Shown here one piece after another: positions 8,757-13,450 of a stretch of DNA of 13,450 bases (within the stretch, counting starts at the first letter, position 1; the number at the start of each line of letters is the position of its first letter). The notes under the pieces were generated by a model that was not told the origin of the DNA, ran no database searches, and saw only the letters and a list, made by a program, of their open reading frames with translations. Source of the DNA: Bacillota bacterium. GTDB taxonomy: Bacteria > Bacillota > Clostridia > Christensenellales > Borkfalkiaceae. The DNA lies in NCBI GenBank assembly GCA_003343805.1, contig QAKM01000033.1, forward strand, positions 1-13,450, written 5' to 3'. A program made the position numbers and the translations under genes.

Positions 8757-8787
8757 AAGAGCCGAGCTCACTCGGCTCTTTTGTTTT
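8757..8787 (+). terminator. glyQS terminator (part of repeat copy 1)
   Basis: 10-bp perfect stem AAGAGCCGAG / CTCGGCTCTT with a CTCA loop, followed by TTGTTTT. The same stem recurs at 10478 with a different loop. Confidence 0.92.
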
Positions 8788-8900
8788 GCACCGCCTTGTT
8801 TTAGCCTCCCCTGTGCAAGGGGAGGCGCCTCGCTGTCCGAAGGCTTGCCGAGGCAGCGAGACGGAGGGGTTGTTAAGCCCGACGACGCGACTGAGGGAGT
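8757..8900 (+). repeat. Dispersed multi-hairpin intergenic repeat, copy 1
   Basis: Starts with the terminator stem, continues through GCACCG and TTTTAGCCTCCCCTGTG, a 9-bp hairpin GCCTCCCCT/AGGGGAGGC (8804-8826), a CTCGCTG/CAGCGAG stem (8829-8860) and GACGGAGGGGTTGTTAAGCCC. Nearly the same sequence occurs at 10478-10717, split by an insert. No protein is encoded. The style resembles small non-coding repeats that I associate with gut Clostridia; the right boundary is uncertain. With the operator, promoter and leader listed next, this accounts for the 365-base gap 8719-9083. Confidence 0.85.
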
Positions 8901-8931
8901 CATTGCCGCCCCTTCTGCCCCCTTCTCACCG

Positions 8932-8978
8932 ATTTGTCATACTCTTTTGCCCATTTGTCATAGAAATATATGATAAAT
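8932..8978 (+). promoter_or_regulatory. AT-rich candidate operator upstream of the glycosyltransferase
   Basis: Two ATTTGTCATA half-sites, at 8932 and 8953, start exactly 21 bp apart (two helical turns). The second pairs with TATGATAAAT (8969-8978) as an inverted repeat, 9 of 10 positions complementary, around GAAATA. It ends 13 bp before the -35 box. A close copy lies at 12508-12533. The binding protein is unknown; part of the effect could be that of an UP element. Confidence 0.6.
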
Positions 8979-8991
8979 CGGCGTCATTCCG

Positions 8992-9020
8992 TTGACAATC
9001 GCGCAAAAATCGCCTATAAT
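8992..9020 (+). promoter_or_regulatory. Glycosyltransferase promoter
   Basis: Full consensus: TTGACA (8992-8997), 17-bp spacer, TATAAT (9015-9020). The -10 box is flanked by TCGCC/GGCGA (9010-9014 and 9024-9028). The leader of about 57 nt can fold as GGAAC...GTTCC (9034-9071), ending right before the ribosome-binding site. Confidence 0.9.
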
Positions 9021-9083
9021 CAAGGCGAAAAGAGGAACACGGCCCGCTCCCGCCGGGCGGCAGCCCGTTCCATGGAGGTGCTC

Positions 9084-10472
9084 ATGCAGCCCATCGACAT
9101 CATTCTGATCGTGTACGGCGCGGCGGCGCTCTTTGCCGCGCTTTTGTATATCCCCAAGCTCGTGCAGTTCCTGCACTGTTTTTTCCCGCCCGCACGGCGC
9201 TTTGCCCGCGAAAAGCGGCGCATCGCACTCCTCATCCCCGCCCGCGACGAGAGCCGCGTCATCGGCGACCTCTTCGACTCCATCCTGCGCCAGACGTATG
9301 ACCGCGAAAACTTCGAGGTCAACGTCATCGTGAAGCGCGCGGACGATCCCACCGTGGAGATGGCGAAAAAACTCGGGTTCTCCGTCTTTGTCGTGCCCGA
9401 ACAGACGTGCAAGGGCGCCGCGCTCGACGGCTTCTTCCAGCGCATCGGGAAGGAGCATTGGCAGGACTGCGCTGCCTACTGCATCGTGGATGCGGACGCC
9501 GTGCTCGCCCCCGACTATGTGGAGCAGCTCAACAACGCGCTCGACATGGACGCCCACATCTATCTCTCCCGGAAGCGCATCAAGAACTATCTGGGCGATA
9601 GGAAGAGCCGCAGCATCTTCTGCAACTGCTCGGCGCTCAACTATCCCCTCCTCGACGACATGGGAAACTACTACCGCATGAAGAAGGGGACCCCCCTCAA
9701 TATGTGCGGACAGGGCATGATGGTGCGTTCGGACGCCATCGAAAAGATCGGCGGCTGGCCGTACCGCTCCCTCACCGAGGACTACGAGATGAAGATGGAC
9801 AGCTTCCTGCAGGACTTCAAGTCCGTCTATTATCCCTATGCCGTCATCTACACCGAGGAGGCCGTCAAGCACAGCGAGGCCTGGAAGCGCCGTCTGCGCT
9901 GGGTGATGGGCTTCACACAGTGCGACCATAAGTACAAACAGCGCGTGCAGAGAGCGATGCGCGAAAAGAAGTACCCCTTCTTCGCTTGGTACGATACCTT
10001 CTTCGGCATCGTGCCGCCCGTCATCTTCATCGTGGCGACCATGCTCGCCTCGCTTGCGGGCATCGTGCTCACCTGCGTCTATGCCGCCATGGGGAGCATC
10101 CTCTGGGTGAAGGCGCTCCTGCTCCTCGTGCTGATGCCGCCCCTTCTCATGTATCTTTTCGACCTTTTATACAACGCCCTGACGATGTACATCTACCGCG
10201 ATGCCTACGCCGTCCTTTCCGGGGGAGAGAAGGCGGCGACCCTCCTCTTTTCGCCCCTCTTCATGTTCGAGTACTTCCCCATCTTCCTGCACGCACACCT
10301 CTATCTGCTCGCAGGCAAGGACCTCGGCTGGGCGCACACGGCGCGGCTCACCTACCGCAAGGGCGCCGCGGCCGAAAAGGCGGAGCTCTTCTACCGCACG
10401 ACCATCAAAAAACTCTTCATCAAGCGCAGAAAAGAACGCGCCCCCGAAGAGGAAAACACCGTAAAGGAATAA
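9084..10472 (+). CDS. Membrane-bound family 2 glycosyltransferase, processive (BcsA/hyaluronan-synthase-like) type
   Basis: 462 residues. One N-terminal membrane helix (about 5-23) is followed by a cytoplasmic GT-A domain: IPARDES (51-57), the UDP/metal-binding VDADA with DAD at 136-138, TED at 231-233 with the catalytic-base aspartate, and RRLRW at 269-273, equivalent to the QxxRW motif of processive GT2 enzymes. About four hydrophobic segments follow (roughly 305-335, 338-372, 395-430), then a highly basic/acidic tail. Such enzymes polymerise and export a sugar chain; here product and donor are unknown. The ATG at 9084 has GGAGG at 5-nt spacing; an ATG four codons upstream lacks a site. No PilZ domain or partner gene is seen. 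Confidence 0.88.
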   Translation: MQPIDIILIVYGAAALFAALLYIPKLVQFLHCFFPPARRFAREKRRIALLIPARDESRVIGDLFDSILRQTYDRENFEVNVIVKRADDPTVEMAKKLGFSVFVVPEQTCKGAALDGFFQRIGKEHWQDCAAYCIVDADAVLAPDYVEQLNNALDMDAHIYLSRKRIKNYLGDRKSRSIFCNCSALNYPLLDDMGNYYRMKKGTPLNMCGQGMMVRSDAIEKIGGWPYRSLTEDYEMKMDSFLQDFKSVYYPYAVIYTEEAVKHSEAWKRRLRWVMGFTQCDHKYKQRVQRAMREKKYPFFAWYDTFFGIVPPVIFIVATMLASLAGIVLTCVYAAMGSILWVKALLLLVLMPPLLMYLFDLLYNALTMYIYRDAYAVLSGGEKAATLLFSPLFMFEYFPIFLHAHLYLLAGKDLGWAHTARLTYRKGAAAEKAELFYRTTIKKLFIKRRKERAPEEENTVKE

Positions 10473-10477
10473 AAGAT

Positions 10478-10509
10478 AAGAGCCGAGGCAACTCGGCTCT
10501 TTTGTTTTT
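10478..10509 (+). terminator. Terminator after the glycosyltransferase, possibly bidirectional
   Basis: AAGAGCCGAG / CTCGGCTCTT stem with a GCAA (GNRA) loop, then TTTGTTTTT. On the minus strand the stem is followed by ATCTTTTATT, so it could also stop the convergent hydrolase transcript. It forms the left end of repeat copy 2. Confidence 0.92.
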
Positions 10510-10544
10510 GCACCGTAATATTTTAGCCTCCCCTGTGTAAGGGG

Positions 10545-10657
10545 TGAGCAGGCGCTTTCTTGGCAAAGCCACGGTGTGGCTTTGACCGCCTGCAAACTTG
10601 GAAATGGCACATGGAGCGTGCCATTTCCTGACCGAGCGCGGGTTCTACCGCGCGAGA
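10545..10657. other. 113-bp insert with three consecutive hairpins inside repeat copy 2
   Basis: Hairpin 1 is two-tiered: outer GCAGGCG/CGCCTGC (10548-10554, 10587-10593), inner CAAAGCCAC/GTGGCTTTG (10564-10572, 10576-10584). Hairpin 2: GGAAATGGCAC/GTGCCATTTCC (10600-10610, 10618-10628). Hairpin 3: GCGCGG/CCGCGC (10636-10641, 10648-10653). All stems are perfect. No coding frame is credible. It could be a nested miniature element or a structured RNA. Confidence 0.8.
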
Positions 10658-10728
10658 AGGTGGCTCGCTGTCCGAAGGCTTTCCGATGCAGCGAGACGGA
10701 GGGGTTGATAAGCCCGCTCGCCCCACGC

Positions 10729-11466
10729 CTATTTCTCGGCGAGCACCCGCCGCACAAAGGAGAGCGCCATGCCCTCGACGCGGTGCATCCCCGCTTCGGA
10801 AAAGCCGTGCCCTTCGCCCGCAAACACTTCGAGCTCGGCACGTTTGTACTTCTCCGCCGCCCGTTCGCTGTACGAAAGGGAAACGACCGCATCCTCATCG
10901 CCGTGCATCAGGAGCACGGGCCCCTTGTACGAGTACCAGAGAGGAGAGAGCGCGCACGCTTCCTGAAAATACCCCTGCCCCAGCGTCATGCCCCACAGTT
11001 CGAGCGTTTCGGGGATGGCCTGCCCGCAGAAGCGACGCCGCCAGTCGTCGGGGATGCAGAAGGCGGGATAGAGCAGCATGAGCCCCGCGATGCCTTCCCC
11101 ATGCTGTTCCGCCACGAGCGCCGAGACAAAGCCGCCCTGGCTGCCGCCGAAGAGGAAGAGCTCTTCCGCACCCGCCATTTGTTTGGCCTCGCCCATGACG
11201 GCGACGAGGTCCTCCTGCTCCGTCGAGAGCGTCATGTCCGTCGTCAAAAAGCCGCTTGTATCGCGCGTGCTGCCGCCCGAGAAGGTGAAGATGACCGCCC
11301 CGATGCCGTTTTTTGCGAGAAATGCGGCAAACGCCTCGAAGTCACGCGCCTCACCGTTGTAACCGTGCGCGAACACGACCACGGGGAAGCGCTCCCTTTC
11401 GGGGAAATATTTGACGCCCGAAGTCGTCCTCCCGTCGTGAGAAACCGTAAAGTTTTGTGTCGTCAT
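10729..11466 (-). CDS. Alpha/beta-hydrolase (serine esterase/acylaminoacyl-peptidase-like)
   Basis: 245-residue cytoplasmic alpha/beta-hydrolase. Oxyanion-hole segment FAHGYNG (32-38), nucleophile elbow GGSQGG with S109, acid in MHGDEDAVV (D190 or D192) and histidine in GEGHGF (H220): a complete catalytic triad in the right order. There is a short cap region around 138-175. This pattern is common in small esterases, for example feruloyl/cinnamoyl esterase-like proteins; substrate unknown. The ATG at 11466 is the best start; GGAGG lies 14 bases upstream, and the intervening bases form a GGTTA/TAACC hairpin that would shorten the distance. It follows the acyltransferase gene by 151 bases on the same strand, so the two may be co-transcribed. 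Confidence 0.87.
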   Translation of the reverse strand: MTTQNFTVSHDGRTTSGVKYFPERERFPVVVFAHGYNGEARDFEAFAAFLAKNGIGAVIFTFSGGSTRDTSGFLTTDMTLSTEQEDLVAVMGEAKQMAGAEELFLFGGSQGGFVSALVAEQHGEGIAGLMLLYPAFCIPDDWRRRFCGQAIPETLELWGMTLGQGYFQEACALSPLWYSYKGPVLLMHGDEDAVVSLSYSERAAEKYKRAELEVFAGEGHGFSEAGMHRVEGMALSFVRRVLAEK

Positions 11467-11468
11467 AT

Positions 11469-11482
11469 GGTTAACGATAACC
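11469..11482 (-). promoter_or_regulatory. Small hairpin between ribosome-binding site and start of the hydrolase gene
   Basis: GGTTA-TCGT-TAACC on the mRNA strand lies exactly between GGAGG and the ATG. If folded, it loops out the excess spacing. A second short stem CTTAC/GTAAG (11551-11566) lies upstream in the same 151-base leader (11467-11617), where I see no promoter or gene. Confidence 0.4.
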
Positions 11483-11617
11483 TCCTTGCAACCGTGGGTT
11501 TGGAAAGCAGTCGCGGCCGAGACGAGGAGCCCGCGCAAACGGCAAGGGAGCTTACTAAGACGTAAGTGACCGCCGCCGTGCGTAAGGGCGACAAAGTATT
11601 CGGCCGATGAATGCTTT

Positions 11618-12421
11618 TCAAAGCTTTCTTCTATCTGGTAAGTATTCCAGCCCGACCCCATACGCCTCTTCGTAACACTTCCGCCATGCCGCCTCCGCGC
11701 CCTCCTTGAAGGCCTTCATCTTCTCCTTGCGGGGGAGGGTCTCATCCGCATAGACGGCGGGCAGAATGTGGATGACGAGCCGCCGCATACACCCGGATCG
11801 ATTTTTTTGGAAGGTAAAAAAGACGGGCAGCACGGGGACGTTGCTCTTGACGGCATAGTAGAAGGCGCCCTCCTTCATGGGGCGGGGCTTCCGATAGTTG
11901 ACCCACATCGCCTGCTCGGCATAGAAGTTGACGATCTTGCCCGCTTTCAACAGGCGGTCCACCTCGCGGTTGAAGTTGCGCATGGCGGCAAGGTTGTAGC
12001 TCAAAGGCAGCATCCCGCCGCGGCGGATGAACGCACCCCCGAGGCCCGTCTTGTTGTTCTCCGGCCCCATCGTATGGAAGGAGCGGAAGTAACCCACCGC
12101 CTGCCGCACGAAGAGGGTATCGAGATAGGCGATGTGATTGGAGACACACACCGCACCGCTCGTTCCGAGCGCCTTGAGATTCTCCCTTCCCACCACCTTG
12201 CAGCCGTAGGCAACTTTTAAGACGAGCGGCGCAAGCACGGCCATGCCGAAGCGCAGCAAGAAGGTGCCGATGCGGCGGTCCCTGCCCGTGTAGTCAAAGG
12301 TTTCATCGGGATCCTTCCACTTGGTGCCGAAGGGGATGTAATCGTAGTCAAAGCGGCGGTAGCTTTCGAGCGTCCGCTGGATGCCCTCCCGCTTTTCGAC
12401 CACGGTGCGTTTCTTTCTCAT
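11618..12421 (-). CDS. PlsC-like 1-acyl-glycerophosphate acyltransferase family protein
   Basis: 267-residue LPLAT-superfamily acyltransferase. The catalytic NHxxxxD motif is N95 H96 IAYL D101, preceded by a hydrophobic segment (about 54-72) that anchors it to the membrane. Further blocks are IRRGGMLPL and FYAEQAMWVNYRKPRPMKEGAFYYA, the position of the usual FxEGTRS motif but with EQAMW in place of EGTRS. VPVLPVFFTF follows, as in PlsC block IV. It probably transfers an acyl chain to a lysophospholipid or other envelope acceptor; the acceptor is uncertain. The ATG at 12421 has GGGGAAGGA just upstream; a longer frame to 12499 would cover the promoter. Probable operon with the hydrolase; divergent from the PHP phosphatase. 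Confidence 0.88.
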   Translation of the reverse strand: MRKKRTVVEKREGIQRTLESYRRFDYDYIPFGTKWKDPDETFDYTGRDRRIGTFLLRFGMAVLAPLVLKVAYGCKVVGRENLKALGTSGAVCVSNHIAYLDTLFVRQAVGYFRSFHTMGPENNKTGLGGAFIRRGGMLPLSYNLAAMRNFNREVDRLLKAGKIVNFYAEQAMWVNYRKPRPMKEGAFYYAVKSNVPVLPVFFTFQKNRSGCMRRLVIHILPAVYADETLPRKEKMKAFKEGAEAAWRKCYEEAYGVGLEYLPDRRKL

Positions 12422-12466
12422 ATCCTTCCCCGCAGGCGGGCGGCAATGCCCGCACTTTTTTCTTCC

Positions 12467-12495
12467 ATTATAGCCGATGTACGCGGCAAAGTCAA
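12467..12495 (-). promoter_or_regulatory. Acyltransferase promoter
   Basis: Minus strand: -35 TTGACT (12495-12490), 17-bp spacer, -10 TATAAT (12472-12467). The start is expected near 12460, giving a leader of about 39 nt. Confidence 0.9.
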
Positions 12496-12507
12496 TCAAA
12501 CGGAAAA

Positions 12508-12533
12508 ATTTGTCATAAAAATATATGACTTTT
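12508..12533. promoter_or_regulatory. AT-rich candidate operator between the acyltransferase and PHP genes
   Basis: ATTTGTCATA (12508-12517), AAAATA, then TATGAC: an inverted repeat with perfect GTCATA/TATGAC arms. Its first 22 bases match 8953-8974 upstream of the glycosyltransferase at 20 positions. It ends 12 bp before the acyltransferase -35 (minus) and lies 32 bp upstream of the PHP -35 (plus). Confidence 0.6.
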
Positions 12534-12565
12534 GCGGGCGTACATCCCGCCCCGGCCGCGGCTGC

Positions 12566-12594
12566 TTGCCATTCTGCAAAAAACGGTGTATAAT
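12566..12594 (+). promoter_or_regulatory. PHP phosphatase promoter, set for a leaderless mRNA
   Basis: -35 TTGCCA (12566-12571), 17-bp spacer, -10 TATAAT (12589-12594). Only six bases separate the -10 box from the ATG at 12601, so transcription should start at or next to the start codon. Confidence 0.85.
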
Positions 12595-12600
12595 CGGGGT

Positions 12601-13425
12601 ATGCTGACCGACCTCCACACCCATTCCGCCTTTTCGCCCGACGGCATCTCTCCCCTTTCCGAGATGGTGCAGACGGCGCACAAAAAAGGGCTTTCCTACT
12701 TCGGCGTTTCCGAACACTTCGACTTTGACTACGCCGCCTGCGGGCTCAGGATCCACGGCGAGATCCCGCCCCTCACCGACGAGGAAGGCTATTTTTCCGC
12801 CGCCCGCGCCCTGCAGAACGAGTACGCGGCCCAAGGGCTGCGCCTGCTCGTCGGCGGGGAGTACGGCTTCCTGCCCGATGCCGCCTGCTGCGAACGATAT
12901 GCAGGGCTCTCCGAACGAAAAAAACCCGACTTCGTCATCAACAGCGTCCACACGGTGGACGGCGCGGACTGCTACTTCCCCGAATACTTCGCGGGAAAGA
13001 GCCGCGAGCAGGCTTATGGACAATATCTGGAGCGCATCCGCGAGAGCCTCGATGCGCCGTATGACTACGACATCGTCGCACACATCGGCTATGTGGGACG
13101 AAAGGCGCCGTATGAGAAAAAGATGCTGCGGTATGACGACTTCCCCGCCCTCTTCGACGACATCCTGAAAACCGTCATCAAAAAGGGGAAGATCCTCGAA
13201 GTCAATTCCTCGACGCGGGGCATCGGCGAGCCCTTCCTGCCCGATACAGGCGTCCTCGCCCGCTACTTCGAGCTGGGGGGGAGACGCATCTCCTTCGGTT
13301 CGGACGCGCACGATATAAGCCGCATCGCCGAGGGCCGCGAAACGGCCGCAGCCGCCCTGAAAGCGCTTGGCTTTGCCTTCCTCACCGTGCCCGACTGCGG
13401 GGAATACAAGGAAATTTTATTATAA
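12601..13425 (+). CDS. PHP-domain phosphatase, histidinol-phosphatase (HisJ) family
   Basis: 274-residue metal-dependent phosphoesterase. PHP motif I is LHTHSAFSPDG, with metal ligands H6 and H8. Later ligands lie in SEHFDF (about 37-42), GGEYGF, INSVHTVDG, AHIGYVGR and the C-terminal GSDAHD. The EVNSSTRG and YGQYLERIRESL stretches agree with HisJ-type histidinol-phosphate phosphatases, which remove phosphate in the penultimate histidine step. No other his gene is nearby, so the function could be a related phosphoesterase. The ATG at 12601 is fixed by the need for motif I; there is no ribosome-binding site and the promoter abuts it, implying a leaderless transcript. The frame is complete; 25 bases with no feature follow. 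Confidence 0.85.
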   Translation: MLTDLHTHSAFSPDGISPLSEMVQTAHKKGLSYFGVSEHFDFDYAACGLRIHGEIPPLTDEEGYFSAARALQNEYAAQGLRLLVGGEYGFLPDAACCERYAGLSERKKPDFVINSVHTVDGADCYFPEYFAGKSREQAYGQYLERIRESLDAPYDYDIVAHIGYVGRKAPYEKKMLRYDDFPALFDDILKTVIKKGKILEVNSSTRGIGEPFLPDTGVLARYFELGGRRISFGSDAHDISRIAEGRETAAAALKALGFAFLTVPDCGEYKEILL

Positions 13426-13450
13426 AGAAGCGCCGCGCCCGCCCCTTGCA

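Larger units (their letters stand above)
10478..10717 (+). repeat. Dispersed multi-hairpin intergenic repeat, copy 2 (interrupted)
   Basis: Left part 10478-10544 matches copy 1 at 8757-8822 (same stem, GCACCG, TTTTAGCCTCCCCTGTG, AAGGGG). Right part 10658-10717 matches copy 1 from 8823 (AGG, CTCGCTGTCCGAAGGCTT, GCAGCGAGACGGAGGGGTTG, AAGCCC). Differences are a few substitutions, mostly in loops and spacers, plus one T. Between the parts lies a 113-bp insert absent from copy 1. It fills the gap between the convergent glycosyltransferase and hydrolase genes. Confidence 0.88.

Noticed and set aside
8719..8903. Short minus-strand frame within repeat copy 1
   Set aside because: Lies in non-coding repeat sequence full of hairpins; no start signal.
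8958..9929. A 323-codon minus-strand frame antisense to the glycosyltransferase
   Set aside because: The sense strand carries DAD, TED and RxxRW motifs, a promoter and a ribosome-binding site; the antisense frame has none.
10643..10653. GGTTC-containing stem resembling a tRNA T-arm
   Set aside because: Loop and stem lengths do not fit and no acceptor, D or anticodon arms surround it.
8757..10717. Possibility that the two repeats form a CRISPR or composite transposon
   Set aside because: Only two copies, about 1.7 kb apart, around one glycosyltransferase gene; no transposase, terminal inverted repeats, target duplications or regular spacers.
10576..11565. Long plus-strand frame through repeat copy 2 and antisense to the hydrolase
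   Set aside because: Begins within the hairpin insert and lies opposite a hydrolase with a full catalytic triad.
11467..11661. Upstream extension of the alpha/beta-hydrolase
   Set aside because: It would overlap the end of the acyltransferase gene and has no homology-like features; family members begin close to the ATG at 11466.

Overview
The window looks like a chromosomal segment of a high-GC Clostridia-type Firmicute, probably an anaerobic gut or environmental lineage. Evidence: GGAGG-type ribosome-binding sites, well-formed TTGACA/TATAAT promoters, a single-chain class II glycyl-tRNA synthetase (GlyQS), a uvrB promoter with a Gram-positive LexA-like operator, and dispersed multi-hairpin intergenic repeats of a style I associate with gut Clostridia. 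The placement is inference; no rRNA or ribosomal protein is present to fix it.

Left part (1-5984, minus strand). From right to left: glnS from its own extended -10 promoter; a gap with a perfect 19-bp inverted repeat; two overlapping small genes, each probably a winged-helix-like domain with one C-terminal membrane helix; then a tightly packed operon uvrB - 5'(3')-deoxyribonucleotidase-like HAD protein - Nudix hydrolase - uvrA (uvrA runs off the left edge). A near-consensus promoter followed directly by CAAAC-N4-GTTTG suggests SOS control of uvrB and, by linkage, of the two nucleotide-processing genes between uvrB and uvrA.

Middle (6021-8787, plus strand). A small two-helix membrane protein, a Phd/Doc toxin-antitoxin pair with its own promoter, and glyQS. 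The toxin-antitoxin pair is bracketed by two identical 28-nt palindromic terminators. glyQS has a short leader with no room for a T-box; its -35 box lies inside a 9-bp inverted repeat.

Right part (8757-13425). A membrane-bound processive-type family 2 glycosyltransferase (plus) faces an acyltransferase plus alpha/beta-hydrolase pair (minus); a PHP-family phosphatase runs divergently from the acyltransferase and appears leaderless. Two copies of a terminator-linked repeat lie at 8757 and 10478; the second is split by a 113-nt block with three hairpins. An AT-rich inverted repeat of about 26 bp, with half-sites TTTGTCATA/TATGAYAAA, sits 12-13 bp upstream of the -35 box of both the glycosyltransferase and the acyltransferase. 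It is the best candidate here for an undescribed regulatory link, perhaps a small cell-envelope regulon.

The genes themselves belong to recognised families. The less expected content is regulatory and architectural. I saw no CRISPR array, tRNA, rRNA, phage gene or transposase.
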